64,000 nucleotides of DNA from Monocercomonoides exilis (GCA_001643675.2 LSRY02000035.1:186001-250000); one strand, 5' to 3'; numbered from the stretch's first letter, positions 24,701 to 36,609 are shown. The notes: generated by a model not told the origin, from the letters alone. Numbers and translations are program-made.

Positions 24701-26686
24701 CAGCCATATCCCTCTTTCCCTCCTCATCTTCCTCCTTTTCCTCCTTTCCCTTCAACCACTTCTTCTCTAACTTCTCCTTTTGGCTCTTGCTTTTCATCAT
24801 CAACTCCTTCACCATCATCTTTTCCCTTCTCTTCTTCCTCTTCCTCATCATCATCATCTTCTTCTTCCCCTTTCTCTTCTTCCTCTTCCTCTTCAATGGA
24901 CATCGACAACGATACAGAGACAGATCCAGAGTTAACTTCTGCAATGGATGTGGAAGATTTAGCTGAGCGCTGCCCTCTCATCTCGTCGCCTAAGCCATAT
25001 CTGTTTGAGAACATCGACATCAACAGCATCCTCACCCGCCTCTTCGACAACGCTGTCATCTTCGAGGAGCAGGCGAAAGAACAACATGTTAGTCAACAAA
25101 GTCAACAAGCTCTTCAACAAACAACAAGTCAACAATATCCTCAACATTCTTCTTCTTCTTCTTCTTCTTCTTCTTTTGCTCCTTCTTTTACTCCTTCTTC
25201 ATCATTCCCTCAATCTTCTTCCTCTTCTCCTTCTCCTTCTCCTTCTCCTTCTCCTTTCTCTTTCCCCTCAAAAACAGGAACCACCACCCCATCTCTATCT
25301 GCTTCTGCACCTTCTCTTTCGTTTCCTCATCAACCACTTTTTCCTTCTCTTTCTTCTTCTTCCTCCTCCTCCCCTTCTTCTTCTTTCTCTTCTTCTTTCT
25401 CTTCTTCTTCCTTCCTCTCACGCACAACACCTGGACAAATGACATTTTCTCTTCCTCCGCCTCCTCCTCGTGCTCATTTGCTTCACACCCAGCAATCAAC
25501 AATATTCCCATTTACTACACAATCATTCGTACCTTATCAACCTCCTGCTTCTTCTTCTTCTTCTTCTTTTCCTTCTTCAACCCCAACCTCATCCACACCT
25601 CTAACCTCACCTTCATCTGACTCCCAATCCCACCAGGGCATCCTCTCCACCCGTGACAAGGAATTCCTCAACTCTTCCCCCGTCTGCTCTTTCTTCACCG
25701 CCGTCTGCACCGAAAGTGACAAAAGACCTCATCTTCAGCTGCCTCCTGGCCTTGTTGCCCTGCTCACCCGCTTCCGCTGCTGCTGGCCTTCGTCTCTGCT
25801 GCTGCCTGTGATCGATCTCTTGCGCGTTCTTGCACTCCACCCGAAGGGCTGCCATCCGCTCTGCAAGGACCCTTCATTGGCTGGGAGGGAGGATATGAGA
25901 GAAGATAAGAGAGAAGATAAGAGAATGGACGAAGGGAAGAGTATGAGTAATAGCATGAGTGAAGATTGTGCGGATGGGGCAGAGAAGAAGAAGCAGAAAA
26001 GTGTGTTGGCTCCTCTGTCTGCGATGGAGCTGGCGAAGGAGTTCTTACTGCCAGTTGTCAATCCAATGGCTGCAGCTTCAAAATCTCTGTCATGTCCTTC
26101 TCCTTCATCTTCTCTTCCTTCTCCTCTGCCTTCTCCCTCCAAATGCGAGCTGGCACTGAGTGTGATGTGTGGGCGGGTGATTGTGAATCTTGTCGCCACT
26201 CCAGCCGGGGCAAAGTACCTGACAGAACCAGAACGAGTCTCATTCTTCCTGTCAGTTGCAGCATCGATGGTGGAGAACAAGGAAACGCTGTTTTTGCAGC
26301 CAGGGGGAGTGTGCATCATCCACAACATTGCTCTTCTGATGGGAGAGGAGAAAAGTTCGAACCAGGCGCTGTACGAAATCGCGATCCCGGCGCTGGCAGC
26401 AGCCATCCGAAGAGAGTTTGTGAGGCTGTGTGAAGAAGAGCAGAAGATGAAGACAGCTTTTGGTGCATCGGAGCTTCCAGAAAAGTACTTTGACACACTT
26501 CAAATGATGCTAAAGGCATTGGGAGTGTGCTGCTTGAATAACGTTGTGGGAGTGGGAGTTGTTTGCTCGCTTCAAGGCGATGCTGCGGTTATCGAAGCCC
26601 TGACGTCTATGAAAGATTTTCATCATTGGAAAAAAATCCAGCCTTTTGCTGCAGAACTTTTCCTTATTGTAACAAATTATTTTTGA
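22841..26686 (+). CDS. DeSI/PPPDE-type cysteine peptidase fused to a PUL domain
   Basis: Eight exons: 22841-22962, 23060-23095, 23181-23190 (10 nt), 23262-23299, 23364-23521, 23585-23679, 23827-24015, 24191-26686; 1047 residues. Residues 1-150 are a PPPDE (DeSI) domain with the expected dyad: His35 in [10 protein letters not shown] and Cys103 in [16 protein letters not shown]. DeSI enzymes act as deSUMOylating or deubiquitinating proteases or as palmitoyl thioesterases. Residues about 217-690 are a Ser-rich linker. From about 710 to the end is a PUL domain ([20 protein letters not shown], then [35 protein letters not shown], and [12 protein letters not shown]). PUL is an Armadillo-like fold that binds Cdc48/p97 in PLAP/Ufd3 and also follows PPPDE in some plant and protist proteins. 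The micro-exon supplies MRNIPG, which restores the length seen in other DeSI proteins. A Cdc48-linked role is inferred. Confidence 0.87.
24242..24453 (+). repeat. 212-bp duplicated segment, copy 1 (inverted partner at 59461-59672)
   Basis: Base-by-base comparison shows this segment is identical, on the opposite strand, to 59461-59672. It is not only Ser-codon repeat: the middle ~110 bp is unique sequence encoding [20 protein letters not shown] and PTSPNSSPF. It lies in the Ser-rich linker of the DeSI-PUL protein (about residues 234-304). Identity stops at small changes in trinucleotide count at each end. Confidence 0.9.
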
Positions 26687-27053
26687 ACTTTCTTTTTTTT
26701 TATTTTTTCTCTTAGTTAAATTATTTTTTTATCCTTCAGATCTTATTTAACTTGTGAAATTTATGCTTTTATTGAAACTTTGTGAAGTTTAATGTTTTTC
26801 TGTTGAAAAATTTCTTTTTTTCTATGTTTATGTTTTTCCTTTCCTTTTTGCTTTCAATTTAACTTTTATTTCAAAAATCTTGGAAAAACTGTAATTATTT
26901 TACAATTTCATTTGTGTAAAAAATAAAAAGTCATTTAATTCAATCATTTAATTATAAATATTTTCACAATAGAAAATAAAACACATAAATATGGCGAGAT
27001 AAATGTTTAACTAAATTTGAGTTTGAAGATTGGTTGAATGTGAATAAAGACGA
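26687..27053. other. Convergent intergenic spacer
   Basis: T- and A-rich 3' flanks of the DeSI-PUL gene (plus) and the small zinc-finger gene (minus). No gene seen. Confidence 0.6.
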
Positions 27054-27292
27054 TTATTCAGGAGGAATTTTAGCACTTGGATGACGAGCAGTCATATGAG
27101 TCACTAACAATTTGTGATTTTGAACGGCACACTGATTTTTGAAACGAATTGTATTCATGACGAAAAAAGTTCAATCAAAGCAAATTGAGCTTTAAAAAAA
27201 TTAAAGCAAACTCCGCATTCAGGGCAGATAATACTCAGTCCTGGTTTCTTTACTCCGGATGCTGTATGAGGTTGTGCTTTTCCTTTTCCCAT
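27054..27292 (-). CDS. Small zinc-finger protein, ZNF706-like
   Basis: Exon 1 is 27292-27212 and exon 2 is 27131-27054, joined by an 80-nt phase-0 intron (GTTTGC...CAG); 52 residues ending ...AKIPPE. The N-terminus is short and basic (MGKGKAQPHTASGVKKPG). A single finger follows: CPECG with paired cysteines, then H-x-L-L-V-T-H-M-T-A-R-H (NHKLLVTHMTARHP), giving Cys and His ligands, and a closing IPPE. This matches the ZNF706 / zf-met2 type small protein, whose finger is likewise followed by HPK-x-x-x-PPE. The human protein is 76 residues, so this one has a shorter basic leader. The family is linked to translation or stress regulation, but its biochemical role is poorly defined. The gene is easy to miss because each exon is under 30 codons. 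Confidence 0.75.
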
Positions 27293-27413
27293 TTTGTTTA
27301 TTCAAATAACAAAAATATGGGATTTTTTCCCCATACTTCCAAAGAATTAAAAACTTTGTTATGCATAAATTAAAAATAAGAGAAAAGATAATTTAAAGCT
27401 AAGATTTTAATTT

Positions 27414-29765
27414 TCAGAGACTTTCAAGAGCTTTATTTGCACTATATTGCACATCTTTATCTGGATCTCCAAGGAGTTTTTCCATTTGCTGTTTGATTTC
27501 TCTTCGCTTTTCAGCAGTTTTTGCGGTGTTGTAAAGGGTGCGAAGAGTAGAAGCAGCCTTCATACGCACATTTGGAACCGGATCTGCACACAGCGCCGCG
27601 ACAGCCGGGAAAATCAGAGAGGACAAGGCATCGTCTGGGCAGAGAGGGGCGATGCGGGAGAACGCGAACAGGGAGATCAGCCTTCTGATGTAGGACTTGT
27701 GCTTTGAGCGTGCGATGACTGACGGAGCGAGCTGCTCTTTGACCCAAACTGGGCCAAACTCTGCGCCGATGGAGGCGAGTGTCTCCACCGCAGTGACACG
27801 CACATCACTCACATCGTCGTCCATCCACCCGACACAAAGGCCCAGCAGCTTCTCGTTGAAGACTGGCTGGCCGAGCTCCTTGGCGACGTAGGCGATGTAT
27901 TTGATGACTGTCATGCGGATGCGCCACTCGCCTGTGCCTGCCACACCGCCACTGGTGGCCATGGAGAGGGCAGAGGAAGAGGCAGAGGAAGAAGAAGCAG
28001 AGGCTGAGGAGGAGGAGTTGAGAGGAGAAGGAGATGGGGAGGATGGGGTTGAAGGCGGCTGAGGGATTGGGCAGACGGTGAGTGAGGTGACAGCGGGGAT
28101 CAGCTGGGCGATGATCTGCTCCAGTTCACAGTTCTGTTGAGGTTGATAGATTTGTTGGATAGGAAAAAAAAAGAATAATGAAGAAAGAGAAAAATAAATA
28201 TGATTATTTAAATAAAGAAAAGGAAAAGAAGAAAGCAAAAGAAATATATATAAATTTATATATATAGTATTAAAGAGACAAAATTTATTTTTCATTATTG
28301 GGAAAAAAAATAAATAAATTAAGAATCAAAAATTGAACATGAACGATCATAATATCACACCTTTGCGAGAGAAGGAAGGTTTGCAATGGCGCTTGCTCTG
28401 ACTTCAGGTGGCTGCTTCTCAGAGAGAAAGTCTGTGAGAAGAGGAAGAATGTTGGCATTGAACTCAGCACGTGACAGAAGAGAGGTCATTCGCAGAACAC
28501 TGACAGCCAACGCCTCTGTAAAAAAAAGAAAAAAAAAAAAAAAAAAAAAGTGAAAGAAAGAAAGAAAGAAAAAATGATGATGATTAACAATTGAAAAAGG
28601 AAATAATATATTGTTTGCATATTTTTTTTAAAAAAATTAAAATCAATTCAAATTTAAAAAAAAAAAATTCTTTTTGGAAATTTGAAAAGAAAAAACAAAC
28701 CTTTCACAATTGTGTTCTCGTCCTTCGACAATTCCTTGATAGGTGGCAAAAGTGCCTTGATGATTGTTTCTGAGGTCAAATGAGATGCAAAGCACGACAG
28801 CTTCTTTGCTGCAATCGTCTTAACTTCAATTTCTCCATCACGCATCAGCCCAACAAACAGAGGTGTCACCTCAGTCTTCACAATTGCTGGGGGAAGCTTC
28901 TCAGAGAAATCGCAGATGAGCTCAGCCACCTTGAATTTCACTCTCCAGGATTTATCTTCTGCAATGCGACGGAAGATTGGTAGGATTTGAGCTTTCACTT
29001 CGTCCGGGGTCAGAAGAGGAACTGATGCAATCAGAGCATTCATCACCCACAAACGAATGGAATCCAATTCATCTCCAGAAATATATTGAAGAATTGGCAG
29101 TAATGAAGTTTTAAAAACTACCTTATCCACTTGAGAAATTAAATCCTTCATGCACCTTGCAGCAGATCTACGAACAGTAGCTGAATCATCACGAGAAAGA
29201 GCAGAATACATCTGAATCAATTCGTCCCTTTGCTTTGCGTTGCACGCGCGATAAATAGCAGCATACAAGCAAGGAGCAGCAGTTCGCTTTGTGATCCAAT
29301 CACCTAGCGATAACCGCTTCACAAGGTCAAACACAGTCGATTCAACAACTGATTGCGACATGAATGGAATAATTGAGCATATAGCAACAAGTGCCTTTTC
29401 ACGTACAAGTGCATCTTCAAGGATTGCCAATTGTTCAAGTGGCTGCAGGAGAGTGTGGGCCCAACCATTTCCACCAACTTGTGGAACGAGTTTTCCGATT
29501 TCTTCTCCATATGCAACAAGCACTTCATCATCATCATTAAAGCAATCTAAGTAACATATTTATTTATAGCGCATGCAATCTATATGAATAAAGGCAAACC
29601 AATAAGATATGGAAGTAATTCATTTCTTGTTCTCTCAGGTCCAATTGTATCGGCAATTAAACTGAGATTCCTGACAGATCTCAAACGAAGTTGAATATCG
29701 TCTGCTCTCAAGCAATCCATCAGGTTTGCGACCTGAATAAGAATGTCATCTTGGACTTTAGCCAT
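27414..29765 (-). CDS. PPP2R1A: Protein phosphatase 2A scaffold subunit A (PR65)
   Basis: Four exons: 29765-29600, 29546-28701, 28515-28361, 28133-27414; 628 residues against 589 in human. All junctions keep frame. HEAT repeats run the whole length: MAKVQDDILIQVANLMDCLR at the start, then DEVLVAYGEEIGKLVPQVGG, FDLVKRLSLGDWITKRTAAP, IAEDKSWRVKFKVAELICDF, and near the end LCADPVPNVRMKAASTLRTL and DPDKDVQYSANKALESL. The scaffold brings the catalytic C subunit to a regulatory B subunit. The extra length is mostly a Ser/Pro/Ala insert of ~45 residues at the start of the last exon (about 28060-27955), between HEAT repeats. The first intron is 53 nt, and a long A-rich tract lies in the second. It starts 243 bp from the divergent SF1 gene. 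Confidence 0.93.
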
Positions 29766-30008
29766 GATGATGAACACAAATTTATAAGTTATGGTTAATC
29801 ATTTAATTTCATTGTATTCATAAAAAATACATTTATGTTTTTGTCAAAAATATACTATCGATGGTTTAAGAATAACGATCATTTTCTCCCTATTTTGATA
29901 TTACAAAAATTTTTTGTATATTTATTTTTGATAGTCCAAACAGCAAAGTATGTTTTTTAAAAAGCCAATTTTGTACTTTTATAAAATAATATCATTAAAA
30001 TAGGTGCT
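29766..30008. promoter_or_regulatory. Shared divergent promoter region, PP2A-A / SF1
   Basis: 243 bp lie between the start codons of two head-to-head genes. The sequence is AT-rich, with no recognisable TATA or initiator motif that I would defend. Its role as a bidirectional promoter is inferred from position only. Confidence 0.5.
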
Positions 30009-33000
30009 ATGTCTTCATTTGCTGAAATAGCCAAAAAAGCTCTCGCCAGGCATCTTAAACGAACAACAGAAGGTTCTAACATTCTTCAAACTTAAAACTT
30101 ATTTAGAACAATTGCAAACATGGAATGGTTTATGTGTCTCAGAATCTCGGCTTGATAATACTTTGCATCCTCATCCTTCTCCAATGAAAGAACCAGATGA
30201 TTCTTCAGAGCAACGTTTTTCACCACCACAAAAACGAGGCCCACAAGAAGTTTATGGTTCAAATAAGCCAGATATGCAGCAATTACCTCATGAGTTCAGT
30301 ATTCCTAATGCACCCCAACCTTGTCGACGTGGTATGCATTTTTCGAGGTGGAATTTTTTTAACATTCGTTTCACCAATAGCTTCGGATATAGCAATTGAA
30401 ATAGCAAAGTTGAAAGGATCTTTGATGAGCGGAGAATATTTAATTCCAGATCCTAACCAGTTTGTCAAATCAAAACACGATTTTATATTTTTCCTTTTTT
30501 TACCAAATTTATTTTCCAAACCCAATTCTCATTTAAGAGAACGATCTCCTTCTCCTCCTCCAATATATGATACTCAGGGAAAACGTATTAACACACGAGA
30601 ACAGAGAAAAAAGGCTGCAATTGAAGAACAACTTCAAGTTTTATCTGATGAAATGATTAAAGCCATTTCTACTGAAAGAGGTATTTTAATGTGACTATGC
30701 GCAAGGCCATATTATCTGTTATGTAATATTTGTTACTTTGATATTCATCACTACTCTTTATATTTATTTAACTCTTCACAACAATCATTTTTTTGATACA
30801 ATTATCTTCTAATCTTAATAAAAAAATAAAAAATGAAATAAATATTTTCACACCCATTTAGGCATACCACTCGAAACATTGAAGCCAGTCACTGCGGCAA
30901 AACCACAGGCGAAGTTGACAGAGCGTATCTATTTCCCAGTGAGTGAGCACCCACTGGCGAACTACATGGGCTTTTTATTGGGGCCAAGAGGAGCAAACCT
31001 GAAGCGTCTTGAGGGAGAGATCGGAGGAGGGGTGAAGCTGTTCATAAGAGGACAAGGGACGATAAAGGAAGGTAAAAAACTGTTTGTGCAAGGGATGGAG
31101 GCGACGATGGGGTCTGGTGCTGGGACAGGGATGGGGGCGAATATCATTTCAGTGTATGATGGGATTGATCAGCCGATGCATGTGCTGGTGACGAACTGTG
31201 ACAGCGAGGAGAGGATGGAGAAGGCGAAGAAAGTGATAGCGCAGGAGATAGAGGCGGTGACGTCAGAGGAGGACTGGGCGATCAAACACAGGCTGGAGCA
31301 GTGGGATATGCTGAAGCAGGTGAATGGGACGAAGCTGGGAGGAGGAGGAGGAATAAGTGGAAGTGGAAGTTTGGGAGGAGGAGGAGAAGGAGGAGGAGAC
31401 AGAGAGAAAGAGAAAGAGAATAGTATATCAGGTGCATTGGATGATGGCCTGGATGCGTTCATTGATGAGTATGAGAAGAATCTGCAGCTGACAGGGATGG
31501 ATCTGACACTCAACTCGGTACAAGCAAGGAAAGATGGACAAAACACACAAAATGCACAAAACACACAAAATAATACAAGAATGAGTGATGATGACATTTT
31601 GGAGCAGTTTCTGATAGAGACAGGGGTGAAGACAGTACATACTGCTGCTCCTTCCTTCACAGTTAATAGCTCAAATAACTCTCTTTCTTCTTCTTCTTCT
31701 TCCTCTTCCTCTTCCTCTTCCTCTTCATCTTCTTCCTCCTCTTCTTCTCCTTCCTCAGTCACCCTCATCCCTTCCTCCTCCTCCTCCTTCACCGTCCAGT
31801 CACAGCCCACACTCACCACACAGCACCTGGAAAAACCGAAGATTCAGCCAAAGTTGCCTTCACTGAACAACTATGCTGTGTCTGATGTGCTGGCGGATCT
31901 GGATGCGATAGAGCATGAGATCGAGAAAGAGGATGAGATGGACAGGGAGATCAGCGCATTTGTGGAGGATCTGTCAAGTTTGGCGCCGGCACAGGCAGAA
32001 GCAGCATATGCAGCAGCAACAGCAGCTGTGGTGGCAAAGAGGACGATGAATAATGCTTATAATAATAGTAATAATAATCAGATGATGATGACATTGAATG
32101 AAAGAGGAATATCTAGTTCTCCTTTATCTTCCTCTTCCTCTTCTTCCTCTTCTCCTTCTCAGTCTCAGATGCCTATGCGTTCTCCGCCTTCTTCACAGCC
32201 GATGATATCGTTCTACAATGAAATAGACTCAGTCATAGCAGAACTGGAGAATATGGACAAGCCACGGAATGCAACACAGGGGAAGAGGCTTGTGTTTTCT
32301 GAGGAAGAAGAGGAGGAGGAGAAGGAGGAGAATGATAATGAAGAAGGAGAAAGAGGAGAAGGAGAAAGAGGGAAAGAGAAAGAAAGAGGAGGAAGAGAAG
32401 AAGAAGAAGAAGAAGAAGAAGAAGATGATGATGATTCAGATGAAGAGAATGGAAGAGGAAATAAAAGCAAGCCAATCAACAGTTTTGGAGTGAAGAAAAG
32501 AAGAATCATTGAAAACTCAGACTCAGACTCTGATTCAGATTCAGATTCAGATTCAAGTTCAGAATCATCATCTGACACAGATGAAGGATCTGAGAAAAAG
32601 AAGGAAAAGAAGGAAAAGAAGGAAAACAAAGAAAAAGACATGAAAGAGGAAGATAAAGAGGAAAAGAGTGAAAATGAAAACAACAAAGTGGGAGCTGAAA
32701 AAGAAAAAGAAGAAGAAGAAGAAGAAGATGATGATGATGAAAATAAAGATGAACATTCAATCATTGAGGATATTTCTTCTTCAGAAGATTCTTCAGATTC
32801 TTCTGACTCATCTTCTCCTTCTCCTTCTCCTTCTCCTTCACCTTCATCTTCTCCTTCTCTTCCTTCTCAACATTCCACTATTTCATCAAATTCCTATTCT
32901 TCTTCTCCTTCTTCTTCCTCTTCTTCTTCTTCTTCTACAACTGATTCACTTCAACAACAAAACACACTCATTTCATCCACTGACAAACAATACCATATTT

Positions 33001-34040
33001 CAATAACTCCTTCCCTTTCTTCTTCTTCTCCTACTCCTTCATCATCATCTTCTTTATCTTCTTCTTCTGATCCTGATGATGAAGATGATGAAGATGATGA
33101 AGAAAAATCAACAAAAAAAGATGAAAATTTCGATACAAATACAGAGCAACCTGAAGAGCAATCATCATCTTCTTCAATAACTCCATCTGATTCTTTAACT
33201 CCATCTTCTTCTTCTTCTTCTTCTTCTTCTTCTTCTTCTTCTGCTTCTATTTCTGAAGAAGATGGCAAGTCATCAACAATGGCTAATGAGTCTATACAAA
33301 AGCCTGATGACGATGAAAGCCAAAATCTAACAGCTTATTCATCATCTGAATCATCTTCATCATATTCATCTTCATCTCCTTCATCTTCTCATCCACAAGA
33401 AACATCACATAACCACACACAAACACAGAAAAAATCACATCAAGAGAATTCATCCACTTCATCATCATCATCATCATCATCAAGTCCTTCTTCTTCTTCT
33501 TCTTCTTCCTCTTCCTCTTCCTCTTCCTCCCCCTCTTCTACTTCTACACGCAACCAAATATCATCATCATCATCATCTTCTTCTTCTTCATTTCATCCAC
33601 ATCCATCCAAAATGTCCTTGAAGCGTTCTCCTTCCACGGGGGACAAGATGGCAGCTGGATACAACCAGCCAGGAAGTAACCCACAAATGGGATATTACCA
33701 GCAGATGCAGCAGATGCAACAAATGCAGCAATATCAACAGGCACAAGCACAGGCACAGATGCAGATGCAAATACATATGCAATTCCAGCTCCAGATGCAA
33801 ATGCAGATGCAGATGCAGATGCAGGCGATGGGAGTCACAAGCATCGACCCTCTGCTTTTTCAGATGCCTGGAAGTCAGATGACAAACGGAATGATGTATC
33901 AAATGCCCACAATGACAGTGATGCCTACTGGAGATGCTGCGTCCATTACACAAACTCCAGCATCAGAAAATTTTCTTTATCCTTCAAATGGGTCACATGA
34001 ACAAAATCTTTCTTCTTTCGGAAAAATTTCTCCACAATAA
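30009..34040 (+). CDS. SF1: Branchpoint-binding protein (SF1/BBP) with a long low-complexity tail
   Basis: Five exons: 30009-30072, 30107-30331, 30381-30459, 30538-30680, 30862-34040; 1229 residues. Exons 3-4 give the SF1 helix-hairpin region: SDIAIEIAKLKGSLMSGEYL, then RSPSPPPIYDTQGKRINTRE with the two SP phospho-sites. The last exon starts with the KH domain (NYMGFLLGPRGANLKRLE with the GPRG loop, IRGQGTIKEGK) and a QUA2 helix (EDWAIKHRLEQWDMLKQVNG). SF1 binds the intron branch-point sequence early in spliceosome assembly. No CCHC zinc knuckles follow the QUA2 segment and no Arg-rich/Trp U2AF-binding motif is seen at the N-terminus. The tail is Gly-, Ser-, acidic- and then Gln/Met-rich. The first intron is only 34 nt, so exon 1 is the least certain part. 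The stop codon overlaps an AATAAA. Confidence 0.9.
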
Positions 34041-34190
34041 AAAAGAAGTGTATTTTTTGCTATTTTTCATTTCACTTATTTATGATCACTTCACCGTGAG
34101 TAATTGATTTTCTTTTGTCAATTGTTTTTTCTTTAATTTATGGTTAAATAAACCATATTCAGATAATTTTATTGAAAAATTATTTGGTCT

Positions 34191-35184
34191 ATGATTTGCT
34201 CAATACTTTTAAATCTATTACTTCTGAAAACTTATTCACTTGAATTAAGTGACTTTAATTTTACAGGGCTTGCTCGTGATAGGTTTGCTAAGTGTTTCTG
34301 AAGACATTTAACATATTCTTTAATTTAACAGCGATAATCCATATGAAGGAAAAATTCAATCAATGAAATTCTGGTATAATTTTAACCGTTCTGTTCCGAA
34401 TGTCCCATCAATAGGAGAATGTGAAATTCCTGGTTGTGTCATCCCAACAAAGCCATCTATGGGAGATTGCTATTGCTATGGAGATATTAACAACGGATCA
34501 ACAACTGTTCTCGCTAGCGATGACGGAATCAAAATGAAATGTGTGAAAGTGTTATCAATGATTGAGTAGTTTTATCTATGCATTTTTATTTTAGTTGATT
34601 ATGATGCTGATTATGAAACAAGAACTGCTGTAATTCGCTTTACTTGTGCAAAGGAGGAAAAAGTTTCATTGGATTATCAAAAGTATATTATTTTCTTCAT
34701 TTTTTGCTATTTTAATTTTTTTAAAAACTTTTGTTTTTAAAACAATTAAAGCGTTATGGTTACATTAAATTGGGAACATCCTCAAGGATGCCCAGTGAAG
34801 CACAAAGATCCAGATGATCCAAGCAACCCAAGCGATCCTAATAATCCGAAAAATAAAAAGAAATTATCATTCGGGAGCGTGATGCTCATTATTCTTTCAG
34901 TTCTTCTTGTTCTTTACTTTGCCATTGGAATTCCAATAATGGTTTGATAAATCTGGTTTCACTTTTTTGTTAAATGACAATGATATTTTCTTTTTCATAA
35001 TTTCACGCATTCTTATTCTTCTTCTTATTTTTTAAAAAAGGCATTTGGATTGAAAAAGCGGGGAGTTGAAATGATTCCATTTGTATTCTTCTGGACAGCC
35101 ATTCCTGGGCTTGTGGTGAGTGGAGTTAAGTGTATATTCCAACCTTGCTGCAACTCTGCTCGTGGCTTCAAAGAAGTTTCTTAA
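34191..35184 (+). CDS. MRH/Atg27-like type I membrane protein
   Basis: Five exons: 34191-34282, 34332-34540, 34595-34682, 34752-34941, 35041-35184; 240 residues. The ATG at 34191 opens a signal peptide (MICSILLNLLLLKTYS). The luminal part has seven cysteines (GECEIPGC, GDCYCYGD, then TRTAVIRFTCAKEEKVSL and HPQGCPV). The ...TxVIxFxC strand is typical of mannose-6-phosphate-receptor-homology domains. One membrane segment follows at about residues 170-193 (FGSVMLIILSVLLVLYFAIG), then KKRGVEMIPFVFFWTAIPGL and a Cys-containing cytoplasmic tail. Segments of the form RGxEMIP...FW...LP/PGLV are characteristic of Atg27 and related sorting receptors. The likely role is cargo or lysosomal/autophagic sorting at Golgi and endosomes. 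Sugar-binding residues cannot be confirmed by eye, so a degenerate MRH domain is possible. Confidence 0.72.
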
Positions 35185-36609
35185 AGGAGAAAAAGGAATT
35201 ATATATAGCATGTGATGGAAACAGGATGAGAAATGATCAATGAGATTATTATAAAATGCCAAAAAAAAATGATTTTAAAAGGAAAGAATATTTTTCTCTT
35301 TCGACATATTTTGGTAACATGTTGTGAATGAACTTTATTCATATGTCATTTGATTATCTCATTTCATAATTAAATATTTTTTGTTTGTTTATCTTGTTTT
35401 CTTTGAAAGCTACCAATTCAATTATAAACTAATGAAATATATTTTTTTCACTTTTGTGAAGATTTCTTCTCTTTCACCTTCTTTTACGATCTTTTCCTCC
35501 TCATTTTCTCATTCTCTAATTCATTATTCTTCGTTTTTTTGAAGTTATTTTGCTTCATTTTCTATATAGTTTGCATTTTTTTACGAAATGCAAATGATGC
35601 ATTCAAAAAAAACCACTCTTAACTGTCTGACAACTCTTGAAATAATTCTATCTTTTTCTGATTATTTTTTTAAATCCAATTCTTTCTTTCTTTCTTTTCT
35701 TTTTTTCTTTCATTCTTGGTATTTTAAATGGGTGTATAGTTATAACGACTTTTTTTTTCCAAAATTTATTTAATTTAAAAAAAAAAGTACTTCGAACACC
35801 TTTTCTTCGAGTTTCTTCTTCTTCTTCTTCTTTCTTCTTTTTCTACAAATGAATGCATCTTTTTGACAGGAGTTGCCGGAATATCCATTTTTTTTCAACT
35901 TCATGTCAATTTTTTAATTTATTATTTATTATTTATTTTTCCGTTGATTTTCTCTTGTTTCAGTTTTGACATATTCCAATTTTTATGCCTCTTGTTGAGA
36001 GTTTATTTATCTATTTATTATACCAACCAATTTTTCAACCACTCATATCTCCTGTTTCTTTCTTTCTTTATTTCTTTCCTTTTTTTACCTGCCTCAGTCT
36101 GGAGCAGGAAAATAATAATAATAATAACAATAATAATCCTTCATTTGAATAGCTCTACAGTTTTCAAACAAGCACATACACACAATTCATTTCATTCTGA
36201 GATTCGTCCCACTTTATTCTTGTGGATCGATCTTATTGAGTTGTTTTCTCATCCTGTTTTCTTGATTGCTTGTTTGCTTGTTAACTTCACTTTTTTTTAT
36301 GTTTTCTAATTAAAAGGAGTGATGCTTAATTATCAACATTATAACCAGATAGTCTTGCTAAGTGATTGATATTTTGTAGTTTATTTATTTCTTTCAAAAA
36401 TTATAATTTTAAATAAAAATAAATTGTTAAAAAGAAAAGAGAAAAATAATGTGAGAATGAATGTGAAATTGGATGGTGTGAAGTGAAAGAAGACATTAAG
36501 AACGATTAAAAGAGAAAAAACAATGGTTTAGACAATAAATTAACACAAAATAGTACATTCAAGTTCGTCAAGTTCAGAAAAATCAAAATACTAACAAATT
36601 TCAAAGTCA
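35185..36609. other. Intergenic, no gene recognised
   Basis: T-rich 3' flanks of the MRH gene (plus) and the coiled-coil gene (minus). A hydrophobic frame at 35863-36309 is a product of T-rich sequence and is not supported as a gene. No structured element seen. Confidence 0.55.

Noticed and set aside
35863-36309. Hydrophobic 148-residue frame that looks like a membrane protein
   Set aside because: T-rich intergenic DNA produces Phe/Leu/Ile by chance; no ATG context, homology or splice-consistent extension, and it overlaps T-tracts.
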